Assembly: GCF_026013415.1 (NCBI RefSeq)
Contig: NZ_JAPDOK010000007.1
Location: forward strand, 124,001-188,000
DNA length: 64,000 bases
Reading direction: 5' to 3'
Source: Sphingomonas caeni
GTDB taxonomy: Bacteria; Pseudomonadota; Alphaproteobacteria; Sphingomonadales; Sphingomonadaceae
The notes beneath the pieces are model-generated. The model was not told the origin of the DNA, did no database searches, and saw only the letters and a list, made by a program, of their open reading frames with translations. Below, piece by piece: positions 8,683 through 17,151 of this stretch. A program made the translations under genes and the position numbers. Within the stretch, counting starts at the first letter, position 1; every line of letters starts with the position of its first letter.

Positions 8683-9456
8683 GTGAACATCAATCGTGAC
8701 ACCTGGCACCGACTGGTGCCCAAGAATGCGACGTTCGGCCTGCCGTGCCCGGCATGCGCAAACGGCAAGCTGAAGCTCGACACAACCGGCGTGAACATCG
8801 TCGAACCCAAGCACTCGATCGACTATCGCGACGATCAAAGTTGGGAGCCCGACAACGTGGTCGAACGCTGGTCGGCGCGCCTCGTCTGCGACGAAGCGCC
8901 CTGCGGCGAGATCGTCCACCTAATCGGCGATATCGAGACGGTGGAGGTCGACATTGATGATGGAGACGGCCAGACCTACTGGGGCGCGCGCGAGGATGTG
9001 CTGCGCGTTCGGGCGGCGTTTCCGGCACCGCCGCTATTCCGTATGTCCAAGAACGTGCCCTCACGCGTGCGCCGCGAACTGGATCTTGCCTTTCGGCTCT
9101 ACTGGGCGGACACGTCGGCGTGCGTGGCGCGGCTCCGGACCGCCGTCGAAGCGCTGCTCGATCACCAGAAGGTGCCGACCGAACGGCTGATCAAGAACGG
9201 TCCGAACAAGAGCAAGATGAAGCGCATGGACTTATATGAGCGCATCAAGGCGTTTACCGCAGGGGCGGCCCATGAGGGGCAGCTCGACGGCCTCCGTAAC
9301 ATCGGAAATCTCGGCACTCACGGCGGCGAGGATGTCAATGACGAGGATCTGTTCGATGCGCTGGAGGTGCTGCAGTTCGCCCTGACGGGGATCTACGACA
9401 CCAAGTCGATCAACGCGAAAGCGGCGAAGCTGCAGTCGAAGAAGGCGGGAGACTGA
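8683..9456 (+). CDS. DUF4145 domain-containing protein
   Basis: This protein of about 257 residues has an N-terminal part with a CPACANG zinc-ribbon-like half-site and a C-terminal DUF4145 domain (RTAVEALLD ... LRNIGNLGTHGGEDVNDEDL ... LEVLQFAL). DUF4145 belongs to the HEPN-like helical group and is often found alone or fused in restriction and defence loci; its activity is unknown. I prefer the GTG at 8683, preceded by AAAGGA at eight bases, over an upstream TTG at 8629. It is transcribed alone. A defence role would be inference from family context. Confidence 0.78.
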   Translation: MNINRDTWHRLVPKNATFGLPCPACANGKLKLDTTGVNIVEPKHSIDYRDDQSWEPDNVVERWSARLVCDEAPCGEIVHLIGDIETVEVDIDDGDGQTYWGAREDVLRVRAAFPAPPLFRMSKNVPSRVRRELDLAFRLYWADTSACVARLRTAVEALLDHQKVPTERLIKNGPNKSKMKRMDLYERIKAFTAGAAHEGQLDGLRNIGNLGTHGGEDVNDEDLFDALEVLQFALTGIYDTKSINAKAAKLQSKKAGD

Positions 9457-9572
9457 CGACGGGCCGCGATCTCCTGGACTGCCGACCGCGCATGATCGGC
9501 CGGTTTCGGGGGAAGGCGCCAGCCAGCGGAACGGCCGGGAGTGGAATCGAAAGCGGCCACCACAAATAACGC

Positions 9573-10472
9573 TCAAGCTCCAGCCAGCCGCCGGTCGCAG
9601 ACGGCTCTCACAAGCGCCTGAAGCTCGGCGACGTGCTCGCCGAGCCAGCGCAGCTCCTCGTCGCTGATCTCATAATGCGGCGAGTATCGGGCATTTACAT
9701 ACGCTTGCCGTAGCAACTCGAAGCAGCGACGACTGAACTTGTCGGCGCGCGGCCATGCGGCAATCAGCTCGGGCGCCACTTCTTCGCCGTGGGATCGCAG
9801 GAAGTTCAGCTTGTGCGATTTTGGACTGTAGAGCGTCAGCACTAGCAAGACACAATGATAGAAGCGCTCAGTCGCTTGATGTAGTTCGAATGCGGCTTCG
9901 TTTCTCCAGCCCTTCTGCGCGTGGCCGATCCCGGTTTCAAGATAGCGTCCGGCGCTTTCAAACCACCTATCATAGTGCACCCGTGCTTCAGCGAGCGCCT
10001 CTTCCGGCGGCAGCACACGCGGCGTCGCTAGTTCAAAACCTTCGGCCTCGTAGAGCGCGATTCCTTGTCGTGCGATATCGACAAAGAACGGCCGACCATG
10101 GGTCAGCTGGTCGTTCACGTCCGACAGGTCATGCACTATGAAATTGACCGGCGCGCTCAGCGCCTCGTTGATGGTGGCATCGCGCATCAGCCGGTCGTCG
10201 GCCTTGCCCCAATATTCGACCGGGTCGGTCAGCTTGGCGTCGTTGACGACAACGAGGATGTCGTAGTCGGATTTGTAGCCGCCGACCGGATCGTCGACCC
10301 AGTCGCCACGCGCATAGCTGCCATAAAGGATGACCTTGAGGATGCGCCCGCGCTTCTTCCATGGCTGGGTCGCAAGCCCGATCTCGCGCTCGAACTCCTC
10401 GAACAGCACGCGCACGACATGCTGCAATTCGCGCTGCTTCGAAGCTGGCAGATGATCGAGGTCGGTCTTCAT
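9573..10472 (-). CDS. Nucleotidyltransferase-HEPN fusion protein
   Basis: This is a 299-residue two-domain protein. The N-terminal half has the minimal nucleotidyltransferase signature ILYGSYARGDW, a short insertion, then SDYDILVVV, giving the GS...DxD metal-binding pattern (about residues 48-75). The C-terminal half is a HEPN domain, with AAFELHQATERFYHCVLLVLT and LLRQAYVNARYSPHY. The start is the ATG at 10,472, eight bases after AGGAG. Separate MNT/HEPN pairs are toxin-antitoxin systems in which the MNT AMPylates the HEPN RNase; here both are in one chain, so a modification or self-regulating role is possible. It sits in island DNA upstream of the parB group. Confidence 0.85.
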   Translation of the reverse strand: MKTDLDHLPASKQRELQHVVRVLFEEFEREIGLATQPWKKRGRILKVILYGSYARGDWVDDPVGGYKSDYDILVVVNDAKLTDPVEYWGKADDRLMRDATINEALSAPVNFIVHDLSDVNDQLTHGRPFFVDIARQGIALYEAEGFELATPRVLPPEEALAEARVHYDRWFESAGRYLETGIGHAQKGWRNEAAFELHQATERFYHCVLLVLTLYSPKSHKLNFLRSHGEEVAPELIAAWPRADKFSRRCFELLRQAYVNARYSPHYEISDEELRWLGEHVAELQALVRAVCDRRLAGA

Positions 10473-10540
10473 GCTCGTACTCCTAACCCGTGGCGGGACA
10501 ACCGCAAACCTCGCCGGGCCGAAGCCCGGCGAGATCCGGA

Positions 10541-10774
10541 TCAGCGGCGCCACCAGCGCCGGGGTTGCCGGTCCATGCGGCGGGCGATGCTCACAAGCGC
10601 CCTCGCAATCTCCCGCTCTACTTCCCGGACGGTTAGGCCGGTACGCTCGGCGATCTCGACATAGCTCATGTCGTCGAACCGGGCGGCGAGGAAGATTTCG
10701 CGCTGCAACCGGGGCAGCTTGCGGACCGCCCGCTCCATCCGCTTCCTGGTTTCAGGATCAGGATCATCGGTCAT
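10541..10774 (-). CDS. Sigma-70 region 4-like helix-turn-helix protein
   Basis: A short protein of 77 residues that is essentially one sigma region 4: RAVRKLPRLQREIFLAARFD, then DMSYVEIAERTGLTVREVEREI, the recognition helix-turn-helix. No region 2 is present, so it cannot be a full sigma factor; it more likely binds DNA or interacts with RNA polymerase. The ATG at 10,774 is chosen because GGAGG lies five bases upstream; longer frames only shadow parB. It follows parB on the same strand after 55 bases and is probably cotranscribed. Confidence 0.8.
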   Translation of the reverse strand: MTDDPDPETRKRMERAVRKLPRLQREIFLAARFDDMSYVEIAERTGLTVREVEREIARALVSIARRMDRQPRRWWRR

Positions 10775-10829
10775 GATGTCCTCCAACATATTGAGGAAAA
10801 TCTGGCGGCGCGGCGGCCGCCAGACTGGA

Positions 10830-12563
10830 TCAGGCCGCGTGACGCAGCGGCTCGGGCTCGGGTGAACCTGCCAGCTCGGCGAGGCTGGCCGCCCGGCTAA
10901 CGGTCGCGACACCACCGCGCTCGGTGTAGGCGGCTGGCGGAAACGCAATCCACTTGGGCACCCAGCCCTCGACCTTGGCGCGTCCGTTCTCGCCGGTGAG
11001 GCAATCCCGCACGATCTTGCGCTTGACCTTGCCGGTCGCAGCCTCGTTGGCATCGGCGACACTCTCGCCCGCCACGTCCGCCAGCACATGGTGCAGCACC
11101 TCGCGGTCGCGGATCATGTCGAGCAACGCGTCGTCACCTTGCCAGACCTTGGCCATGCCGGTGCCGAGCATCGGACCCAACACTTCGATCAGCGCGCTGC
11201 CCGCCTCGAGCGTCTCGCCCATGACGATCGCCGCCACGTCCATCACCGCCGGATCGGGAAGCTCGACAAGTCGGACGAACAGTCCTGCCACACCATGCTC
11301 GCCGTCATAGCTGCCAGTCACCGTCGGCGTTTCGGGATCGAACCCGAGCACCGCCAGTACCACCCGCCGCTTCTCGTCGAACGCGGCCTCGGCTGCGCAA
11401 CTCTCGACGCTCTCGGCAATCGCATCGCTGTGCGCCCGCTGCGCCTCGATCCGGACATTCCACAGCGAGGAACCGGCGATAACGTGGGCCACCATCAACC
11501 GCAGCGCCAGCGACGGTCGGCTGGCAAGGTCGGCCCGAACAGCCGCGTGCCGGTGCAGGTCGATATAGTTCTGGATCGGGCTGCTGACCTCGGGCCGGAT
11601 CGGCTTCTCCACCGCCTCGCCCTTGTCGCGCTTCCGTGCTTCCTTGAGCGAGACATAACCCTCGTGGATTGCCACGTCCCCGCGCGCGCCGACTGCGATG
11701 AACACCTTGCCGCCCTTGCGCTTAGGGCACCGCTCATGCTCCCAGCTGTGGAACTGCTCGCCGGTCGGCAGCATCACAACCTCGGTCCATCCGGCTTCGC
11801 GGTAGCTCTCCCCCTTGGCCTCGATGGCAGCGTTCTGCGCGGTCCAGAAGCTGGCGCTGTCCGCGAAGTACCGTTCCTCGCCGAATAGGTCGGAAACGAT
11901 TTCGCCGTCGTAGCTGGCAAGGTCGAACAGCGCCGCGCTGACCGGGATCGACGCGCCGCCGAATAGCCATGCCTTGAGCTGATAGCCGGTCGGGCAATAG
12001 GCCTCCGGGTCGTCGAGCAACGCCAGCCATTCGCGCTGCCGCGCCTTGGACGCGAGGGTCAGGTGCCGCACGGTCGAGACGTCGATCTCCCCCTTGCGAT
12101 AGAGGGTGCGGATGCGTGGCAAGAGATTGCCGAGCGCCAGCGTCCGCTTCACCTGCAGCTCGGTCAGCCCGAAGGTGAGCGCGATGTCCTCGGGCGAGCG
12201 TCCCTCGCGGACCAGCCGCGTGAAGCTCTCCCATCGGGTGACTTCGTCCGGGTCAAGCCGCGCGACATTCTCGATCAGCGACGCCTCCAACGCCGCCGCG
12301 TCGTCGCCCGCCGCCATCACCGCGCACGGCAGTGGCTCGCTCTCGCCGCTCTCCTCCGTGATTGCCAGCGCCGCATGATAGCGCCGCTTGCCCGCCACGA
12401 TCTCGAACCGGTCCTCGCTCTCCGAAGGCCGCACGATCAGCGGGACCAGCACGCCCCGCGCCCGGATCGACGGCAGGATGTTGGTGATGTCCGGCTTTCC
12501 CTTCGCGCGCATGTTGGCAGCCGAAACGGAGAGATTGGCGATGTCGATGTGCTTGAGTTCCAT
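10830..12563 (-). CDS. ParB/RepB/Spo0J-family protein
   Basis: This 577-residue protein has an N-terminal ParB nuclease-like domain (about 1-110: ITNILPSIRARGVLVPLIVRP, FEIVAGKRRYHAAL, SLIENVARLDPDE) and a helix-turn-helix (SPEDIALTFGLTELQVKRTL, about 122-141). A long C-terminal region of about 400 residues is absent from chromosomal ParB. Plasmid and island proteins of this kind take part in maintenance or regulation; no ParA is next to it, so classical partition is not shown. The ATG is well placed after AAGGAG. Its leader holds a nested inverted-repeat region at 12,602-12,750. Confidence 0.88.
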   Translation of the reverse strand: MELKHIDIANLSVSAANMRAKGKPDITNILPSIRARGVLVPLIVRPSESEDRFEIVAGKRRYHAALAITEESGESEPLPCAVMAAGDDAAALEASLIENVARLDPDEVTRWESFTRLVREGRSPEDIALTFGLTELQVKRTLALGNLLPRIRTLYRKGEIDVSTVRHLTLASKARQREWLALLDDPEAYCPTGYQLKAWLFGGASIPVSAALFDLASYDGEIVSDLFGEERYFADSASFWTAQNAAIEAKGESYREAGWTEVVMLPTGEQFHSWEHERCPKRKGGKVFIAVGARGDVAIHEGYVSLKEARKRDKGEAVEKPIRPEVSSPIQNYIDLHRHAAVRADLASRPSLALRLMVAHVIAGSSLWNVRIEAQRAHSDAIAESVESCAAEAAFDEKRRVVLAVLGFDPETPTVTGSYDGEHGVAGLFVRLVELPDPAVMDVAAIVMGETLEAGSALIEVLGPMLGTGMAKVWQGDDALLDMIRDREVLHHVLADVAGESVADANEAATGKVKRKIVRDCLTGENGRAKVEGWVPKWIAFPPAAYTERGGVATVSRAASLAELAGSPEPEPLRHAA

Positions 12564-13310
12564 CTTCCTACTCCTTCAAAACACCGCAACCGGCGCCGGA
12601 ATGGCGGGGTGGGCGGCAGGAGCGAACCGGCAGTCCCGCCGGCAGAGGCGGGCCGCACCCGAAGGGCCGCAACGAAGAGGAGGAGCTGCGCGCAGCGCAG
12701 CTTGCGGCACGCCGCGGCGGGACTAGAGGGTAGCGACGCCCACCCCGCCAGATCGAAGCCGGAGGCCAACGCCACCGCGCCCAGGCGCGGTGACCGCAGC
12801 CACTCAGCGCGCAGCGCTGACCGGGCTCAACAGAGCCCAGCAAACACGAACTCTCGAATCCGGGCGTCCGGCGCGGCGGCGTGCGCGCGCATGCTGTGCG
12901 CCAGCCGCCGCCGTGCCCCCCGGCCGGATCGAGCGTGCCACGCGGAAACTAAAAACGCTGCGACCTCTGGCGGGTTCGCCAGACCCCGCCAGTGCGCGCT
13001 CAATTGATCCCCGCGTTCCGCTCGCCGGGCGCCAGCCTGCCAATGCGTCATGCGATCGACACCGGCATCGGCCGAGACGCCGAAGAGCGACTCGGCGCCG
13101 CGATTCGCGGCGTAGAGCGCGGTCACGCGAAGCGTGAGACGCCCTGAGACTTCACCTGCCTTGGCCTCGATCTACGCCAGGGTACCTTTTTGCCGCCAGA
13201 CGCCGCCAATGCCTGCACGTGCCCCGGAGGGGGTCTTTTCACGGGCCGAATTCCGTCTCAACTTTGCCGAGGGAGCACCACTCAGGCGTACTCAATGTAA
13301 GGTGATACCA
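12564..13310. other. Non-coding region with many inverted repeats between parB and alpA
   Basis: No convincing gene lies in these 747 bases; the open frames are GC-driven and overlap on both strands. The stretch is crowded with inverted repeats: the nested structure at 12,602-12,750 (listed separately), ACCGCGCC-CA-GGCGCGGT at 12,774-12,791, TCAGCGC-GCA-GCGCTGA at 12,804-12,820, GGGCTC-AACA-GAGCCC at 12,823-12,838, GCGGCGGC paired with GCCGCCGC (12,873-12,911) and TCTGGCG-GGTT-CGCCAGA at 12,966-12,983. Possibilities are a long structured leader or ncRNA, protein-binding sites for ParB, or an origin-like region. No standard parS sequence was seen. Confidence 0.6.
12602..12750 (-). ncRNA. Candidate structured RNA / nested inverted-repeat element in the parB leader
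   Basis: Three arms nest inside one another. The outer one, 12,602-12,615 with 12,737-12,750, is perfect over 14 bases; the middle, 12,632-12,641 with 12,715-12,724, is perfect over 10; the inner, 12,684-12,690 with 12,696-12,702, is perfect over 7 with a five-base loop. Part of the middle arm (CCCGCC at 12,635) could instead pair with GGCGGG at 12,647, so two folds are possible. The element ends 39 bases before the parB ATG and would lie in its leader if transcribed with it. Transcription and strand are inferred; a DNA-level role is equally possible. Confidence 0.45.
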
Positions 13311-13520
13311 ATGCAGACCGACACCCCCGACCGCATTCTCCGCGTCAAGACCGTCCTCGCCCGAACTGGCCTCAGCCGGTCGACCATGTACCGGAAGATG
13401 GAGAATGGAACGTTCCCCCGGAGCATCAAGATCAGCGCTCGGTGCGCGGGTTGGAGGGAGTCCGCTCTCATTGAATGGATGAAGAACCCGATGTTCTACA
13501 ACGTATCGGAAAGCCCGTAG
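13311..13520 (+). CDS. AlpA-type excisionase/transcriptional regulator
   Basis: This 69-residue protein has the AlpA/MerR-like winged-helix pattern: DRILRVKTVLARTGLSRSTM then YRKMENGTFPRSIKI and GWRESALIEWM. AlpA proteins activate or assist integrase-mediated excision in P4-type elements. The ATG at 13,311 is chosen because the conserved domain begins ten residues later and an AAGGTGA precedes it; the longer upstream frame has no family features. Its position between parB and the cargo/integrase end is usual for such islands. The usual Gly-Arg-x-Val-xW core is altered here to SARCAGWRES. Confidence 0.88.
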   Translation: MQTDTPDRILRVKTVLARTGLSRSTMYRKMENGTFPRSIKISARCAGWRESALIEWMKNPMFYNVSESP

Positions 13521-13533
13521 CGCGCTCGATCTA

Positions 13534-14493
13534 TTAGTAGAATATACAACGGCAACGATGCCGCTTACCGGAATGTAGCTTTTTTAGTTGCTGCCCCCTG
13601 TTCCAGAGCACAAAATCCAATCTACGCGTGGAAATAGACTTCAGATCACTGCGGATCGTCGCAGCTATCAACTCGGAAAAATGAACCGCGCACGCTCGCA
13701 GTTCTACTTCTTCTGGTGAGCCATTAGCAATGAGCTCTTCATTCTCGATACGAGATTCGAGCCAAGGATGTAATTGAATGATCTTATCCATCCTCAAGAC
13801 ATACGGAAGCACGTTGTCAGCAAACACCGTCATGTCATCGAGATCAGGAAACGTAAGAAGCGGGTGGCTTGGCTCAGCCAAGTCCATGTCTTGCAGCAAT
13901 ATCTGCGCTCTCTTGTAAAACGGGATGACGTCCCCGAAATACAAGGCGACATCTTGGAAAGGCTTCATAGTCACCAATGCGCCTATTGCCTCTTCAGCTG
14001 TCTTACTTCCCCGCAAAAATCCGAGATAATCGCCATCAAAATTAGTAGTTACCCATTCCCCCAAACATCTCCAAGCGTAAGAAAACAGCTTCATCAGTTC
14101 AGATGCATGAGCATTATTCAACGGCTGCTCAAAAATTCGCGCACATGTATCCGCAGATATCTGTGACAATTCCAAACTCGAGGGGATACCGGCGCTCTCC
14201 AAATGCGATTTTAGCCGGCTGGCGACCGTAAAATATCCAGACAGCCCCTCTCCCTTATCCATGTATGGGAAGTAGCCAGAACCGAAGTTAATCGCATCGA
14301 GGAGAATGAAATACCGAAGAGTGTCGTCCCCACAACCAAGGAGGTGTTCCTCCGGTGAATGGTTCAAAAGCTCAGCAGTGCTTAGATCAAGCCGCTCAGG
14401 GTACATGAGGAGAGCATCCATGTCGACTTTCACCCACGACATGGACTCAACGACTTTCTCGCTTGCTTCCTTGATTCCATCAAAGAGAGACAT
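13534..14493 (-). CDS. QNG1/DUF2419-family protein (queuosine 5'-phosphate N-glycosylase-like)
   Basis: This 319-residue protein matches, motif for motif, the QNG1 (C9orf64, Q_salvage, DUF2419) family, which hydrolyses queuosine 5'-monophosphate to free queuine. Visible in order: LLDAINFGSG (65-74), PFYKRAQILL (191-200), MTVFADNVLPYVL (221-233), EEVELRACAVHFSELI (261-276), LDFVLWNRGQ (292-301) and the terminal RHRCRCIFY (311-319), closely like the human protein from memory. As I recall, the catalytic Asp of human QNG1 lies in the FAD motif, here Asp226. The gene follows an unknown gene with a three-base gap (TGA GAC ATG), so they form one operon. Both are clearly more AT-rich than the island around them, a sign of recent transfer. 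The true substrate here is unknown. Confidence 0.85.
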   Translation of the reverse strand: MSLFDGIKEASEKVVESMSWVKVDMDALLMYPERLDLSTAELLNHSPEEHLLGCGDDTLRYFILLDAINFGSGYFPYMDKGEGLSGYFTVASRLKSHLESAGIPSSLELSQISADTCARIFEQPLNNAHASELMKLFSYAWRCLGEWVTTNFDGDYLGFLRGSKTAEEAIGALVTMKPFQDVALYFGDVIPFYKRAQILLQDMDLAEPSHPLLTFPDLDDMTVFADNVLPYVLRMDKIIQLHPWLESRIENEELIANGSPEEVELRACAVHFSELIAATIRSDLKSISTRRLDFVLWNRGQQLKKLHSGKRHRCRCIFY

Positions 14494-14496
14494 GTC

Positions 14497-15735
14497 TCAG
14501 CTCGTCCGCTTAAGTTCAGTTTGAATTGCGCTCATCATTTCCATGATGGCCGGTATGCGCCTCCTGCGCAGAAAGGAGCGAATGACTCCGCTCCCGTAGC
14601 GGCTGGAGGCCCGCCCAAGCTCTCCGACGACCCCTGCTCCAGGCTGGATTCCATTAGCCACTTTTCCAGCATCTCGCATCAACTCAGATACTAGGTTGGC
14701 TTGCTCCTGGAAATTCCTGTCGATTTGCGTTTCTAGGAGAGCGCGAATCGTTCCCTGGTCGAATACTGCTGACAGGGGTGGCACACGCGTACGCCGGGAC
14801 AAGTCCCATACCAGACGCTGAAACTCCCTCCTGAACGCCGACACCATCTGTCGATGGCGTCCGTCGTACAGCACCCCATGCGTCCGCTCGAGATCATCAT
14901 AAAGGAACTTTGTAAGAAGACTACCCGACAGAAAAATGGAGAGAAATGTGTACAGTGTCGAGAACGAAATCAGGTACCTATCAAATCCGCCTCTAGTAAA
15001 TCTGAAGTCAAAGCTTTCAATTTCCTCATTGAACCCCGCTATAATATTTCCATAGTCCAGTGTCCCGCTAGTCAAATATATTGAGTTCGTAGCACGCCAT
15101 ATTGGGACGAAGTTTTCTGTAGGCACTGCGTTTCTCAGTCTCCTCACAAATTCTTCGTGAAAAAACGGAACTCCTTCGATATGGGCGCGCTTGAGTACCT
15201 CTAGATACTCAACGGCTAACGCAGGACTCTTGAGACTGATATACTCTGCAAATTTTGGAAAGGTGATAACGTTATTTTTTGACTCTTTTAAAGAATCCAC
15301 GGGTATAGTTTTGGAAGCGGGTATCTTCCGTAAAAATCCTTTGCTCCTTGGGTATGTTACGGCTGACGTGCTTGCTGATCGCGAAGTGATTCGCTCGTTG
15401 TCCTCATAAGCGTCAATACCAGGAAAGGAAGAGACTCGGATCGCATCTCGTTCGAGAAGGTATAAAAACTCCCTGCTTCCAACCACCGCATCTACGATAT
15501 GCTCTTGATCTCCAATGCTTTGGGTTAGAAGGTGCGTTCTAGGAACATATATCTCTTCAAATAAGAGCGAGAATATCCTCAACTCCCTTTTATGCTTTTC
15601 TATATCGTTGGTAACTATATTGCCAGCAAAGTCAGACAGAACTGAACCATAATATCTAGAATACCAGAAGTTACTGTAGTAGACCCCCTTGTAGTAGGGG
15701 TTTGGATCTGGGCCGAATGCAGGAGGTTCCGACAT
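14497..15735 (-). CDS. Hypothetical protein, partner of the QNG1-like gene
   Basis: I do not recognise this 412-residue protein. It is rich in aromatic residues at the N-terminus (PYYKGVYYSNFWYSRYYGS, about 14-32), has a hydrophobic stretch near residues 260-275 (LISFSTLYTFLSIFLSG) that could be buried or membrane-associated, and ends in basic, helical sequence (RSFLRRRRIPAIMEMMSAIQ). No nuclease, helicase or NTPase motif is visible. The ATG at 15,735, behind GAGGCGCC, is preferred to a TTG 24 codons upstream. It is the first gene of an AT-rich two-gene unit and is very probably translated together with the QNG1-like gene. The pair is island cargo next to the integrase. Confidence 0.72.
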   Translation of the reverse strand: MSEPPAFGPDPNPYYKGVYYSNFWYSRYYGSVLSDFAGNIVTNDIEKHKRELRIFSLLFEEIYVPRTHLLTQSIGDQEHIVDAVVGSREFLYLLERDAIRVSSFPGIDAYEDNERITSRSASTSAVTYPRSKGFLRKIPASKTIPVDSLKESKNNVITFPKFAEYISLKSPALAVEYLEVLKRAHIEGVPFFHEEFVRRLRNAVPTENFVPIWRATNSIYLTSGTLDYGNIIAGFNEEIESFDFRFTRGGFDRYLISFSTLYTFLSIFLSGSLLTKFLYDDLERTHGVLYDGRHRQMVSAFRREFQRLVWDLSRRTRVPPLSAVFDQGTIRALLETQIDRNFQEQANLVSELMRDAGKVANGIQPGAGVVGELGRASSRYGSGVIRSFLRRRRIPAIMEMMSAIQTELKRTS

Positions 15736-15846
15736 GGAAGGCGCCTCAAGAACATGATTAAACGCCAACTGTCCCCAAGCAGCATACGTAGCGGGATTGG
15801 GCCCCAATGTCGAACCATGAAGTTTGGGTAGCAGCTGCTCGCTAGA

Positions 15847-17151
15847 TCAAACCTTTTGCAGGCGCGACTTTCTCCTGTGCAGTCCCTGCAGTCGGGTAAC
15901 CTCCTTGCTCCATGCCGCTAATGCCGCTCGCTTTTCGTCGAAATAGTGGTGCCGCTGGTACACGCCGACGATGCCGGAGCGCGCGCCGGACAAGTGGTTG
16001 AGCACGGCCTCGGTCACCTCAAGACGGATCCCGAGCCTCTGGAGTCCTGTGGCCGTCGTTCGCCGGAGGTCGTGCAGCGTCCAGTGCGGGACCGGTCGCC
16101 CGACCTGCTTCTCCAGAGCAGCGCGGATGCGCGCCATCGCCTTGCTGAATCCGCTCGGCCCCACCTCCCAATTTCCGCGCGCGGGTAGCAGCTTGTCGCC
16201 GCGGTCATGGTCGAGGAGTGACTCGATGATCGAGACAACAGCAGGCGCGCAAGGCACCAAATGGGCCACGCCGTTTTTCGCGCGTTCGCCTGGGATTGTC
16301 CAAAGCGCACGTTCGAGGTCGAACTCGGCGCCTTCGGCTTCGAAGACCTCGTTCCGCCGCTGCCCGGTGAGCAGAAGCAGCTGGATTGCGGGTCCGAACG
16401 GTGCGCCTTCGGCTTCGAGCACATGCCAAAGGGCACCGATCTCCTCGTCCGAAAGCACGCGCTCGCGCGGCTTGGGCTTGGGTGGGCGTCCCGCGTCACG
16501 ACATGGGTTTCCGGGTAGCCGATCGAGCCGGGGCAGCGCCCACGTGTAGAAGGCGGAGAAGTACGCTAGGATATTCCGCGCCATGACCGGCGTTCGTTGC
16601 GCGACGTCATCAATGAACCGAGTGATTTCGCTTCGGGTGATGCCGTCGGCGGCCCGGTCACCAAATTCGGGCAGAATGTGGCGTTTAAAGACCCTCTCGA
16701 TCTCGCCGATCTTTCGCAGCTCAGCCTTTGACTGCTTGTAAGCCGGCCAGAGCGCGTTGACCGTGTATCCGGTCGCGCTCCGCTTTTGCGGTTTTGGCAA
16801 CGCAGCCACCGGGTCGGCCTTCATCTCGACATCCGACAAGATCTGTCGAGCCTTCTTCCGCGCCTCCGGGAGCGTAAGGCGTTCCGAATAGCGTCCCAGC
16901 GTGATGTTGCGGTTCTTGCCGGCCACCCGCTTGCGGAGCACGAAAGTCTTCGCGCCGGAGACGCCGATTCGTACCCGTAGGCCGGGAACGATGGTATCGG
17001 GGTACTCGACCTGGCCCGTGGCTGGCGGCTTGAGCGCCATGATCTTAGCATCGGTGAGCGCGCCGCTGCCTGGTTTGCTACCTGTCGCGCGACCCGTCGG
17101 TTCGGGGCGAACCGGTCGCCCTATCTTCTCGCTACGTTCTTGCGTGGCCAT
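15847..17151 (-). CDS. int: P4-type tyrosine site-specific integrase
   Basis: This 434-residue tyrosine recombinase has the N-terminal DUF4102 arm-binding domain (ALTDAKIMALKPP ... RNITLGRYSERLTLPEARKK, about 31-105), a SAM-like core-binding domain (about 130-215) and the catalytic domain. Catalytic residues: Arg265 in TGQRRNEV, HDLRR with His360 and Arg363, His386 in LNHLSG and the nucleophile Tyr398 in GVYQRHH. All are intact. It lies 143 bases from a truncated tRNA-Lys 3' end, the expected attachment site of this family, so it most likely integrates and excises the island. Confidence 0.95.
   Translation of the reverse strand: MATQERSEKIGRPVRPEPTGRATGSKPGSGALTDAKIMALKPPATGQVEYPDTIVPGLRVRIGVSGAKTFVLRKRVAGKNRNITLGRYSERLTLPEARKKARQILSDVEMKADPVAALPKPQKRSATGYTVNALWPAYKQSKAELRKIGEIERVFKRHILPEFGDRAADGITRSEITRFIDDVAQRTPVMARNILAYFSAFYTWALPRLDRLPGNPCRDAGRPPKPKPRERVLSDEEIGALWHVLEAEGAPFGPAIQLLLLTGQRRNEVFEAEGAEFDLERALWTIPGERAKNGVAHLVPCAPAVVSIIESLLDHDRGDKLLPARGNWEVGPSGFSKAMARIRAALEKQVGRPVPHWTLHDLRRTTATGLQRLGIRLEVTEAVLNHLSGARSGIVGVYQRHHYFDEKRAALAAWSKEVTRLQGLHRRKSRLQKV

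Noticed and set aside
12790..13137. Small frames on both strands between parB and alpA
   Set aside because: Arg/Ala/Pro-rich translations without start signals; inverted repeats explain the region better.
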